The notes under the pieces are model-generated. The model was not told the origin of the DNA, ran no database searches, and worked only from the letters and a program-made list of their open reading frames with translations. From the NCBI GenBank assembly GCA_030042915.1, contig JASHYS010000473.1:1-13756 (forward strand): a stretch of 13,756 nt of DNA, given 5' to 3'. Below are positions 6,062-13,756 of the stretch, one piece after another. This stretch comes from Acidobacteriaceae bacterium. GTDB taxonomy: Bacteria; Acidobacteriota; Terriglobia; Terriglobales; Acidobacteriaceae. Numbering within the stretch: position 1 is the first letter of the stretch; each line of letters begins with the position of its first letter. The translations under genes and the position numbers were made by a program.

Positions 6062-7804
6062 ATGTCAATTCGTCTCTTGAGAACCGCAAGCCGCCTCGCG
6101 GCCTTGGGTTTTCTGTCTATATTGCCTGTTGCCTTAGTTGCTCAAGCCGCGCCAGCTGCGAAGGGAATGCCGAGCAGCGGCGAGAACAACCCATCGAGAT
6201 GGGACATATTCTTCGGTTATAGCTATCTTGCCCCCAGCGGGAGTGTTCAAACCCTCAATGGCAACGGCGTGCCCGTGACGGAAAACTACGATGCCGTGAA
6301 CCTGGGCGGTCTTTTCAGCGGCGCCTATTTCTTCAACAACTACATCGGCGCCCAGGTGGAATACGGCATCCACGAGTGGGGTACACAGAGCTGCTGCGGG
6401 AACAATATCGGTACAGAAGGCAACGACGACGGGTTTCAGACTGGCTCAGCTGGCCTCATCTTCCGCTTTCCTATGGAGAACATCACTCCTTTTATTCATG
6501 GCATGGTTGGCGGCGCACGGATTGGCGGACCGGAATTTGAACCCTACAAATGGGGTCCGGACCTTACTGCGGGCGGGGGTCTGGACTATGAGACGCCGTG
6601 GTTTAATCATCACGTCGCTATCCGGATTTTTCAGGCCGATTACGAGTACATGCACGCCGATTGGGGCCCGGGGATATATGCCGGACGCGCCAACATCAAT
6701 GCGGCTCGCTTGAGTGCGGGTCTGGTGATTCACGCCGGGACCATCGCGCCGCCGCCACCGGTGACGCTGGCCTGCTCGGCGAGTCCGGAAGCGGTCTACC
6801 CGGGCGATCCGGTGACGGTAACGGCGACGGCCGGCGGCCTCGATCCCAAGGACCATGTGATCTATGGCTGGTCTGGGGCGGGCGCAAGCGGCAACGACAC
6901 CACGACCAAGATCGACACCTCGTCGCTGGCGCCGGGCGAATATAACGTGACGTGCACAGTGAAGGAAGGCAAACCGGGCAAGGAAGGGCTGAAGCCTTGG
7001 GAGACGGCCACCGGTACGGCCGGCTTTACGGTGAAGGCGTTTGAGCCGCCGACGATCAGCTGCTCGGCCAATCCGACCACCATCCAACCGGGCGGGACGT
7101 CGACCATTACGGCGCAGGGCGTCAGCCCGCAGAATCGTCCGCTGACTTACAGCTACTCGGCCTCGGCCGGCACAGTCACGGGCAGCGGTACTACGGCAGA
7201 GTACTCGTCGGCGGGCGCGCCTACGGGAGTAGTCGGCATCACGTGCAACGTGTCTGACGACAAGAACCACACGGCGACGGCGAGCACCAACATCACCATT
7301 GCGGCTCCCTATGTGCCACCGGCTCCGCACACCCAGGCGTTGTGCTCCATCAGCTTCGCCAGCGACGCCAAGCGGCCCATGCGCGTGGACAACGAAGCCA
7401 AGGCTTGCCTGGACCAGGTAGCCCTGGATCTGAAACAGCAGGCTGACGCCAAACTGGTGATCGTGGGCGAGCAGTCGCCGGATGAGGCAGCCAAGGAAGC
7501 GAAGCAACAGGCCTACCAGGCGAAACACAAACGCGCCACGGTGGACCAGTTTGCGGCGCAACGCGCGGTGAACACCAAGGACTACCTGGTGACCGAGCAG
7601 GGCATTGATGCATCGCGCATCAGCGTGGCTACGGGATCGACGCCAGGCCAGACCGTGGAGGATTACCTGGTGCCATCTGGCGCCACGTTCAGCACCGACG
7701 TGAGCGGCACGACACCGGTAGACGAGACGGCGGTGAAGCCGCAGGCACGCAAGCCGCTGCCGCAGCGTCACGCGTCGAAGAAGCCAGCGGCGCCGGCGCA
7801 ATAG
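6062..7804 (+). CDS. Modular outer-membrane protein: N-terminal barrel, two Ig-like domains, OmpA-like C-terminus
   Basis: This 580-residue protein likely links the outer membrane to the cell wall. ATG 6062 is fixed by GGAGGA (6049-6054), 7 nt upstream. Residues 1-29 are a signal peptide (core ALGFLSILPVALV, cut near AQA). Residues about 44-224 form an OmpA-like barrel. A PPPP hinge leads to two Ig/PKD-like domains (about 232-326 and 329-414), each with a Cys pair (C238/C298, C334/C395) able to form a disulfide. Residues about 425-540 resemble the OmpA peptidoglycan-binding domain: SISFASDAKRPM opens it and AAQRAVNTKDYL matches the helix carrying the conserved Arg. The region between is longer than in E. 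coli OmpA, and the usual Asp ligand is not clear. A Pro/Lys/Arg-rich tail ends the chain. Codons become more G/C-ending from about the hinge on, suggesting a fused origin. A strong hairpin follows the gene. Confidence 0.8.
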   Translation: MSIRLLRTASRLAALGFLSILPVALVAQAAPAAKGMPSSGENNPSRWDIFFGYSYLAPSGSVQTLNGNGVPVTENYDAVNLGGLFSGAYFFNNYIGAQVEYGIHEWGTQSCCGNNIGTEGNDDGFQTGSAGLIFRFPMENITPFIHGMVGGARIGGPEFEPYKWGPDLTAGGGLDYETPWFNHHVAIRIFQADYEYMHADWGPGIYAGRANINAARLSAGLVIHAGTIAPPPPVTLACSASPEAVYPGDPVTVTATAGGLDPKDHVIYGWSGAGASGNDTTTKIDTSSLAPGEYNVTCTVKEGKPGKEGLKPWETATGTAGFTVKAFEPPTISCSANPTTIQPGGTSTITAQGVSPQNRPLTYSYSASAGTVTGSGTTAEYSSAGAPTGVVGITCNVSDDKNHTATASTNITIAAPYVPPAPHTQALCSISFASDAKRPMRVDNEAKACLDQVALDLKQQADAKLVIVGEQSPDEAAKEAKQQAYQAKHKRATVDQFAAQRAVNTKDYLVTEQGIDASRISVATGSTPGQTVEDYLVPSGATFSTDVSGTTPVDETAVKPQARKPLPQRHASKKPAAPAQ

Positions 7805-7839
7805 CGGGCAACTCTGGCGCAGAACACGAACACGAGCGG

Positions 7840-7868
7840 CGAGCCCTTCCTCATCAAGGAAGGGCTCG
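7840..7868 (+). terminator. Strong 12-bp hairpin after the OmpA-like gene
   Basis: CGAGCCCTTCCT (7840-7851) and AGGAAGGGCTCG (7857-7868) pair perfectly around the loop CATCA, 36 nt past the stop codon. No T-run follows, so it is either a T-less terminator or an mRNA 3'-end stabiliser. Stem symmetry means it can also block transcription from the other strand. Confidence 0.65.
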
Positions 7869-8114
7869 TCGCATCCAAAGGCAATTCCCTTGCGCAGGGA
7901 TCTTTGAGGCTGACCCGGCACACGATCGCAGAACCGAAGTGACTGTATCCGGCGTCCGCCGGAGAACCCCAGCCTGCAACAGCCAATTCCCGAAATCTTT
8001 CAGAGTGCTTCCCTTTGGCGGTTTTTCGCGACCCGCTTGCAAAAGCCGGAGACTGAGCGCCATCGGCTAATTCTTGCCACACCGGTGGTTGAACATGCAC
8101 AGTAACAAGTACGT

Positions 8115-8119
8115 GGAGG
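8115..8119 (+). promoter_or_regulatory. Ribosome binding site supporting a GTG start for the M16 peptidase
   Basis: GGAGG lies 5 nt before GTG 8125-8127. The upstream in-frame starts TTG 8074 and ATG 8095 have no comparable site. Starting at GTG also puts the KRR n-region and hydrophobic core of the signal peptide at the very N-terminus. Confidence 0.65.
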
Positions 8120-8124
8120 TTGAT

Positions 8125-10857
8125 GTGAAACGGCGAATCTGGTTCGAATTTCGGCGCCTGTTTGCGCAGGTCTTAACAGCGATGATCAGTTTGGCACTGT
8201 TGCAGCTCGCGGCTCAAACGCAGTTGGGTAACGCACAGCAAGCCGCCGCACCGGCGCAGGCGTCCAGCGCCGAGCAGCCGCTGAAAGCAACGCTGCCCAA
8301 CGGCATGAAGGTGGTTATCATCCGTAATTCGTTGGCGCCGGTGGTGACCGTTGAAACCAATTACCTGGTGGGCGGCAATGAGACTCCTGAAGGCTTCCCC
8401 GGTATGGCACACGCTCAAGAGCACATGGCCTTTCGAGGCTGTCAAGGCATGAGCGCGGACCAGGCCGCGGCCATCTTTGCACTGCTGGGCGGCGATTTCG
8501 ACGCGGACACACAGCAAAGCATTACGCAGTATTTCAACACCGTGCCATCTGCCGATACCGATGTTGCGCTGCATGCGCAGGCCGCGTGTCTGCGGGGCAT
8601 TGACGATTCCGATACAGAATGGAACCAGGAGCGCGGCGCCATTGAGCAGGAGGTGGCGCGGGACCTCTCCAATCCGACCTACAAATTCATTGACCGCCTG
8701 AATGGGGAGATGTTCGCTGGTACACCGTACGCCCACGATCCACTGGGGACCCGTCCCTCGTTCGACAAGACTACGGGCGCAATGCTGAAGGCATTCCACG
8801 ACAAGTGGTACACGCCTGCGAATGCAATCCTGATCGTGGTCGGTGACGTCGATCCAGCAGCGACTCTGGCGGAAATTCGAACCCTGTACGCAGACATCCC
8901 CAGCCATGCGCTGCCGGCGCGGCCGGAAATTCACCTGCAGCCGATGAAATCCGACACCTTCACGCTGGAGAGCAATCTGCCCTACGCGCTGGGCTTCGTT
9001 GCCTGGCGGATGCCGGGAACAGACTCGCCCGATTGGGCGGCCATTAACATCCTCGCCGACGTGCTGGCCAGCCAGCGCGCCGACCTCTACGGCATGGTTC
9101 CGGCAGGGAAGGCGCTCGCGGCGGAGTTCGGTCTGGTCGAGTCTTATCGAAAGGCGAGCGTCGGTTATGGTGTGGTGGCGTTGCCGGCAGGGCAGGATGT
9201 GGGACCGGCAATCGATGAAATGCGGCAGATTGTGAGCAAGTATGCCGCGAACGGAGTGCCTGCCGATCTGGTGGATGCGGCCAAGCGCCAGGAAATCGCG
9301 CAGGCGGAGTTCCAGAGGAACTCCATTCCCGGCCTGGCGGACGAATGGTCGAACGCGCTCGCGGGCGAGGGGCGGAACTCGCCCGACGAAGATGTTGATG
9401 CCATCCGCAAAGTCACGGTAGCGGATGTGAACCGGGTCGCGAAGGAGTATGTACTCAACGCGTCGACGATCACGGCCACATTGAAACCGGCGCCCAACGG
9501 CTCGCCGGTTTCAGATAAAGGATTTGGAGGCGCGGAGGCGGTGACGAAAGCGCCCACCAAGCCTGTCGAATTGCCGGAATGGGCGGCGGCGCGGCTCAAT
9601 GAACTTCAGGTGCCGCACGAGTTTCTTGAAGTATCCGATACGACGCTTCCCAATGGCATCCGTCTGATCGTGCGCACCGATCCAACCAGCCCGACGGTGA
9701 CCGTGATGGGAGCGGTGAAACACAACTCCGACATGCAGACGCCAAAGGGCGAGGATGGCGTGGCCGATGTTCTCGATGGGCTCTATTCCTACGGATCGAC
9801 ATCGCTGGATCGCATCGCGTATCAGAAAGCGCTGGACGATATTGCCGCCAGCGAAAGCGCTGGATACGGGTTTTCGCTGCGCGTCCTGAAGGAGTACTTT
9901 TCGCGCGGTATCGAGCTGCTTGCGCAGAACGAGTTGCATCCCGCGCTGCCCGACGAGGCATTCAAAGTCACGCAGATGCAGACCGCTCAATTCGTGGCCG
10001 GAAACCTACAATCTCCTGGATATCGCACGTCGCGCGCGCTGGACTCGGCATTGTTGCCGGCGGACGATCCCGCCTTGCGCCAAACCACGCCGGATACAGT
10101 TTCCAGTCTCACTCTCGACCAGGTGAAGCAGTATCATGACGCAACTGTGCGCCCCGACTTGACAACAATTGTCGTGATCGGAGACGTGACCGCAGACGAA
10201 GGCAGGGCTGTGGTGGAGAAATGGTTCGGCGATTGGAAAGCCGAGGGGTCCAAGCCTGCCACCGATCTGCCGACTGTTCCCACAAACAAGCCATCAGCGG
10301 CCGACGTCCCTGATGCGCAGAGTGTGCAGGACGAGGTGACGCTGGCTGAGCAGGTGGAGATCAACCGCTTCAGCCCGGATTATTACCCGCTCCAGCTCGC
10401 CAACCACGTGCTCGGCGGCGGATTTTACGCGACACGCCTGTATCACGACCTGAGGCAGGAGGCCGGACTGGTGTACACGGTGAATGTTTCCCTTGATGCC
10501 TCGAAAACAAGGGCCAGCTACTCGGTCAACTACGGATGCGATCCGCCCAACGTTTCGAAAGCCAGGGCGCTGATCGTCCGCGATCTGAACGCCATGCGCA
10601 CCACCGAGGTGTCCGATGCCGAACTGCACCAGGCGAAGGCGCTTCTCTTGCGTTCAATTCCACTGGAGGAATCGAGCGAGGACGCGATTGCTGGTGGATT
10701 GCTTGGCCGCGCGGAGATCGGCCTGCCTTTGGATGAGCCGATTCAGGCCGCGCAGAAATATGCGGCGCTCACCGCAGCAGATGTGAAGGCCGCGTTCGCG
10801 CGGCAAATCAATCCCGATAACCTGGTGCAGATTGTGCGGGGACCTGCTCCGCAATAG
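8125..10857 (+). CDS. M16 family zinc metallopeptidase, two-half single chain, exported
   Basis: M16 peptidases (pitrilysin, PqqL/FusC, mitochondrial processing peptidase) are clam-shell zinc enzymes that degrade peptides or small proteins. From GTG 8125 the chain has 910 residues, close to the PqqL/FusC length. It opens with a signal peptide (MKRRIWFEFRR, then a hydrophobic core AMISLALLQLA), so a periplasmic site is likely. The N-terminal half carries the inverted zinc motif H96-A-Q-E99-H100, with the downstream Glu ligand in AIEQEVAR (about residue 176). The second half repeats the fold from LPNGIRLIV (about residue 508), but the matching site reads GVADVLDG, with Asp548, Asp551 and Gly552 in place of His, Glu and His, so it is catalytically dead. 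The GGGFYATRLYHDLRQEAGLVY segment is the conserved C-terminal M16 motif. A terminator follows, then a TonB receptor gene. Confidence 0.9.
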   Translation: MKRRIWFEFRRLFAQVLTAMISLALLQLAAQTQLGNAQQAAAPAQASSAEQPLKATLPNGMKVVIIRNSLAPVVTVETNYLVGGNETPEGFPGMAHAQEHMAFRGCQGMSADQAAAIFALLGGDFDADTQQSITQYFNTVPSADTDVALHAQAACLRGIDDSDTEWNQERGAIEQEVARDLSNPTYKFIDRLNGEMFAGTPYAHDPLGTRPSFDKTTGAMLKAFHDKWYTPANAILIVVGDVDPAATLAEIRTLYADIPSHALPARPEIHLQPMKSDTFTLESNLPYALGFVAWRMPGTDSPDWAAINILADVLASQRADLYGMVPAGKALAAEFGLVESYRKASVGYGVVALPAGQDVGPAIDEMRQIVSKYAANGVPADLVDAAKRQEIAQAEFQRNSIPGLADEWSNALAGEGRNSPDEDVDAIRKVTVADVNRVAKEYVLNASTITATLKPAPNGSPVSDKGFGGAEAVTKAPTKPVELPEWAAARLNELQVPHEFLEVSDTTLPNGIRLIVRTDPTSPTVTVMGAVKHNSDMQTPKGEDGVADVLDGLYSYGSTSLDRIAYQKALDDIAASESAGYGFSLRVLKEYFSRGIELLAQNELHPALPDEAFKVTQMQTAQFVAGNLQSPGYRTSRALDSALLPADDPALRQTTPDTVSSLTLDQVKQYHDATVRPDLTTIVVIGDVTADEGRAVVEKWFGDWKAEGSKPATDLPTVPTNKPSAADVPDAQSVQDEVTLAEQVEINRFSPDYYPLQLANHVLGGGFYATRLYHDLRQEAGLVYTVNVSLDASKTRASYSVNYGCDPPNVSKARALIVRDLNAMRTTEVSDAELHQAKALLLRSIPLEESSEDAIAGGLLGRAEIGLPLDEPIQAAQKYAALTAADVKAAFARQINPDNLVQIVRGPAPQ

Positions 10858-10912
10858 CAAATCCAGCAACTCAAATTTTGGCGCAGGTCCGCCCGCTCGG
10901 CTTTTCAATCTG

Positions 10913-10950
10913 ACCCGCACGGCCCATCTGCGCCGGGCGGGGCGGGTTTT
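10913..10950 (+). terminator. Rho-independent terminator of the M16 peptidase gene
   Basis: ACCCGC (10913-10918) pairs with GCGGGT (10942-10947), with GCCC/GGGC pairing inside, and TTTT (10947-10950) ends the structure. It lies about 55 nt past the peptidase stop. It separates the peptidase from the TonB-receptor transcript. Confidence 0.6.
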
Positions 10951-10974
10951 CTGCGCTCGCCGGCTAACTCTTCA

Positions 10975-11004
10975 TTGACTTTTTATGGCGAAGGCTTTTA
11001 GATT
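10975..11004 (+). promoter_or_regulatory. Candidate sigma-70 promoter of the TonB receptor gene
   Basis: TTGACT (10975-10980, 5 of 6 matches to the -35 consensus) is followed after 18 nt by TAGATT (10999-11004, 4 of 6 to the -10). It lies between the peptidase terminator and ATG 11088, leaving a leader of roughly 75-80 nt. Confidence 0.45.
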
Positions 11005-11087
11005 GGGTCAACGAGTTCACAAGTTCCCCGATCTTCCCGTCCGCTCCGAGTTTGTTAATTTGCTCACCTTTGAAGAGGAGGCTCCAT

Positions 11088-13756
11088 ATGCAATTTGCCG
11101 TGAATCTTTCTTCATCGATCCAGTGTCCTAGTCAGAAGCACGTTGGCATCATTCAACTTCATCGATGGTTTCTTTGCCTCGGCGGCGCCATCATGCTTCT
11201 GCTCCCTGCGGTGGTCCGCGGCCAGGCGACGGGAAGTTTCTCAGGGAATGTGACGGACAAGTCCGGGTCGGCGATTCCCAGCGCCGCTCTTACGCTGACT
11301 TTCCAGGAAACGGGTCAGGCGCGCTCGGCGAAAACCGACGAAGCGGGGCATTACGTGTTTCCGTTGCTTCCCGTTGGCATGTACACGGTGCATGTAGAGG
11401 CAGCGGGATTCAAAGCGGCGGAAACCAAAGACCTCCGTTTGCAGGTTGATGAAGCCAGAGAACTGGATTTCACGCTGGTGCCGGCAACGGTGGTGGAGAA
11501 TGTCGCGGTTTCGGCCGAGGCAGTCACCGTGGAGACGGCGAACCCGTCGCTCGGCCAGGTGATTACATCACAAGAGGTGTCGCAACTGCCATTGAATGGG
11601 GGCGACTTCGTGCAACTGGCCACGCTCACGGCCGGCGCCACCGCCGAGACCAATCCGGGCAGTTTCTTCAACGGGGCCACCGACAGCGAAGTGTCTGCCC
11701 GTGGTTCCTACTCTCTGTCGGTCGGCGGCTCGCGGCCCAACAGCACCGATTGGCTGTTGGACGGGGTGGACAACAACGAGCTTACCGCGGGCGGCATTGG
11801 CATTTTTTCGCCGATCGACGACATCCAGGAATTCAAGGTGTTGACCTACACCTACTCCGCCGAGTATGGCACACGCGCGGGACCGACCGTTCTGGTTACG
11901 ACGAAATCGGGGACGAACCAATTCCACGGATCGCTCTACGAGTTTGTGCGCAACACCGACTTAAACGCGAGGAGCGATTTTGCCACTTCAACCCCCAAGT
12001 TTAACCTGAACCAGTTTGGCGGCTCTGTGGGAGGGCCGATCCGCCGCGACAAGACGTTTTTCTTCGTGGATGGCGAGCAGAAGTATCAGCGCGAAGGAAT
12101 TGTCTACACCGGCCTGGTTCCAACGCAGGCCATGATCGGCGGCGACTTTACCGACGATCCGTGGGGCAATAACATCTCCACGTCCAGCGGCAGTTTTGTT
12201 CCCCAAATCGTCAACCCCAACATGATCGGTGCGTCGACAGATCCAACCGTATATCCCAATGTCTACTTTCAGTGCACCGGATCATCAACGGGACCTGCCA
12301 TAGCGGCCAATGCCGATGGAAGCCAGCCCCAGGGAGTCCCGTGCAACAAGATTCCTTCCAACTTGTTCAGCAGCGTGGGCCACACCATGATGACGAATTT
12401 CTATCCCCCGGTCACGCCCACTACGATTGCCGGCAGCCCCGCCCTGGGATACAACTACGTCGCCGAGCCCGTCCGTGCGCTGAACGAAACCAGATTCGAT
12501 GCCCGGCTCGATCGTACGTTCACTGCTAAAGACACGGCCTTTGCCCGGCTCAGCTACGACCAGGCGTTCACCTATGCTCCGGGCGGCGCACCCGCGCCGT
12601 ACCTCGCTGAAGGCAATCCATTCGGCAGCAACGAGACGCTCATCAACCACGGGCGCAATATTGGCATCGGCGAAACTCACGTGTTCTCGCCTACCACGCT
12701 TAACCAGGCCACCGTGGGCTACGACCGCATCTTCGACTACATTGCATCGCAGGATAACTTCACTTGCGACTCGGCCCTGGAGGGGGTTCCCGGCGCCGAT
12801 CTGGGCTGCTCCTCCACCGGTACCCGGATTGCCAGCGATCCTTACAGCCAGGGCGTGGTTTCCACTGAAGTGTATGGCGGCTATTGGTCGCTGGGTGATC
12901 GCGGATACTCGCCCTTTCAGGGCGGGACGAACATCTTTTCGTACCGGGACGATCTCGACCTGATCCGCGGCAAGCATGAAATCCACGTCGGCATCGATCT
13001 GCGCGATAACCAGATGAACGTGGGCACCGAAGCATTTCAAGACGGATTCTGGCTCATCGGCAGCGGTGGCTACTTCAGCGGCTTCGGCAATACGCCCGGC
13101 AATCCCGAGGCCGATTTGCTACTCGGCATCACCGGAGGGGCCATTCACGACCAGACATACGGTGGTGCAGTCACCGGCCGCCGCTGGAAGATTATCCGTC
13201 CGTTCCTCGAGGACGACTGGCGCGCCACCTCTTCGCTCACTTTCAACTTTGGCCTGGCGTGGGACGTGACGACTCCGGAGACCGAAGTCGATGACCGCAT
13301 GTCGGACTACCTCCCGTCCGAGAATCCGAATGCTGCGGGCGAACTTTTGATTGCGGGCAAAGACGGAGTGAACAGGGCCGCAGGCATCAACTTGTTCTGG
13401 CGCGGATACGAACCTCGCCTCGGCCTCACTTGGAAGTTACTGGGCAATGACAAGACCGTGCTTCGCCTCGGCTTCGGCACCTATCACGATTCGGCATGGA
13501 GCCAAGGCGTGCAGGGCCTGTGGCAAAATCCGCCCGAACTCGGCGAATCCGACGCTTTTACCGGCGCCGGCTGCGCCTTCGCGACGTCATGGTGCAACAA
13601 CCCCGCCAACGTAGCGAACCCGTATTATTCCGCCATCAGCCTTTCCGACGGCTTCGCGCCGCTTCCCACTCCGCAAAACGCCACCAACTTCACCGGCTCG
13701 CTCAATTACATGCCGCAGAACTTTCAGCCGGGCAGGGTGCACCAATATAACATCGA
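11088..13756 (+). CDS. TonB-dependent receptor, Oar-like, with N-terminal carboxypeptidase-regulatory domain (3' end outside window)
   Basis: An outer-membrane receptor of the TonB-dependent type, which imports bulky substrates using energy from TonB/ExbBD. ATG 11088 is set by GAGGAGG (11075-11081), 6 nt upstream. The frame stays open for 889 codons to the right edge. Residues 1-45 hold a long N-region and a hydrophobic core (LGGAIMLLLPAVVRGQA). About 48-133 is a carboxypeptidase-regulatory-like beta-sandwich (GNVTDKSGSAIPSAALTLTF, then FPLLPVGMYTVHVEAAGF). The plug follows, with SQLPLNGGDFVQLATLTAGA, the conserved WLLDGVDNNE, and AEYGTRAGPTVLVTTKSGTNQFHGSLYEF at its end, leading into barrel strands (NQFGGSVGGPIRRDKTFFF). 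Extracellular loops contain close Cys pairs. This architecture is greatly expanded in Acidobacteria, where the substrate is usually unknown; polysaccharide, peptide or siderophore uptake are all possible. About 200-300 residues of barrel are probably missing. Confidence 0.9.
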   Translation, partial: MQFAVNLSSSIQCPSQKHVGIIQLHRWFLCLGGAIMLLLPAVVRGQATGSFSGNVTDKSGSAIPSAALTLTFQETGQARSAKTDEAGHYVFPLLPVGMYTVHVEAAGFKAAETKDLRLQVDEARELDFTLVPATVVENVAVSAEAVTVETANPSLGQVITSQEVSQLPLNGGDFVQLATLTAGATAETNPGSFFNGATDSEVSARGSYSLSVGGSRPNSTDWLLDGVDNNELTAGGIGIFSPIDDIQEFKVLTYTYSAEYGTRAGPTVLVTTKSGTNQFHGSLYEFVRNTDLNARSDFATSTPKFNLNQFGGSVGGPIRRDKTFFFVDGEQKYQREGIVYTGLVPTQAMIGGDFTDDPWGNNISTSSGSFVPQIVNPNMIGASTDPTVYPNVYFQCTGSSTGPAIAANADGSQPQGVPCNKIPSNLFSSVGHTMMTNFYPPVTPTTIAGSPALGYNYVAEPVRALNETRFDARLDRTFTAKDTAFARLSYDQAFTYAPGGAPAPYLAEGNPFGSNETLINHGRNIGIGETHVFSPTTLNQATVGYDRIFDYIASQDNFTCDSALEGVPGADLGCSSTGTRIASDPYSQGVVSTEVYGGYWSLGDRGYSPFQGGTNIFSYRDDLDLIRGKHEIHVGIDLRDNQMNVGTEAFQDGFWLIGSGGYFSGFGNTPGNPEADLLLGITGGAIHDQTYGGAVTGRRWKIIRPFLEDDWRATSSLTFNFGLAWDVTTPETEVDDRMSDYLPSENPNAAGELLIAGKDGVNRAAGINLFWRGYEPRLGLTWKLLGNDKTVLRLGFGTYHDSAWSQGVQGLWQNPPELGESDAFTGAGCAFATSWCNNPANVANPYYSAISLSDGFAPLPTPQNATNFTGSLNYMPQNFQPGRVHQYNI

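Larger units (their letters stand above)
7805..8124. other. Intergenic region with terminator, no gene
   Basis: This stretch holds the strong hairpin at 7840-7868 and a small TCCGGC/GCCGGA hairpin (7948-7963) without a T-run. Near the right end are alternative upstream starts of the peptidase frame (TTG 8074, ATG 8095). No separate coding frame and no confident promoter are seen. Confidence 0.6.

Noticed and set aside
6446..7921. A 491-codon open frame on the minus strand across the OmpA-like gene
   Set aside because: It is Arg/His-rich and motif-free, and it mirrors the strongly G/C-biased third positions of the real plus-strand gene, which has a signal peptide, recognisable domains and a good ribosome binding site.
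7948..7963. TCCGGC/GCCGGA hairpin upstream of the peptidase as a terminator
   Set aside because: Only 6 bp, no T-run on either strand, and a much stronger hairpin already follows the upstream gene.
12285..13040. A 251-codon minus-strand open frame inside the TonB receptor gene
   Set aside because: The plus-strand receptor frame is continuous through this region with conserved motifs; the antisense frame has none.

Overview
The window looks like a chromosomal stretch from an Acidobacteriota bacterium, most likely class Terriglobia (Acidobacteriaceae). This is an inference from protein style, not from a marker gene. The basis is GC-rich third codon positions, a large Oar-like TonB-dependent receptor with an N-terminal carboxypeptidase-regulatory domain, a Wzi-family outer-membrane protein, and small beta-barrel proteins with Ala/Gln-rich signal-peptide ends.

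Layout, left to right. Position 2-217 (+) is the C-terminal end of a WcaF-type hexapeptide acetyltransferase, probably the edge of an exopolysaccharide locus. About 540 bp without a recognisable gene follow. A small minus-strand hypothetical gene (813-1292) has its own candidate terminator. A Wzi-family capsule-assembly protein (1484-3466, +) converges on a secreted hypothetical protein (3463-4326, -), and their stop codons overlap. A small outer-membrane beta-barrel protein (4452-5054, -) comes next. A non-coding block of about 1 kb (5055-6061) is unusually rich in inverted repeats: a strong terminator-like hairpin, a TGTACA-centred operator-like palindrome beside TTGACA, and a cluster of palindromes. 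Then come a modular outer-membrane protein (barrel, two Ig-like domains, OmpA-like end; 6062-7804, +), a two-half M16 zinc peptidase (8125-10857, +) and a TonB-dependent receptor that runs off the right edge (11088-13756, +).

Almost every gene encodes an exported or outer-membrane protein, so the window is best read as a cell-envelope region. The acetyltransferase and Wzi point to surface polysaccharide. The barrel proteins and OmpA-like protein point to envelope structure. The periplasmic-type M16 peptidase next to a TonB receptor resembles the peptidase-plus-receptor pairs used for protein or peptide import. The last two genes are separated by a good terminator and a candidate promoter, so any link is functional, not a demonstrated operon.

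I found no phage, IS, CRISPR, tRNA or rRNA. The best candidates for something undescribed are the repeat-rich 5055-6061 block (a possible orphan small RNA and operator), the 5' UTR hairpin of the OmpA-like gene, and the M16/TonB receptor pair.
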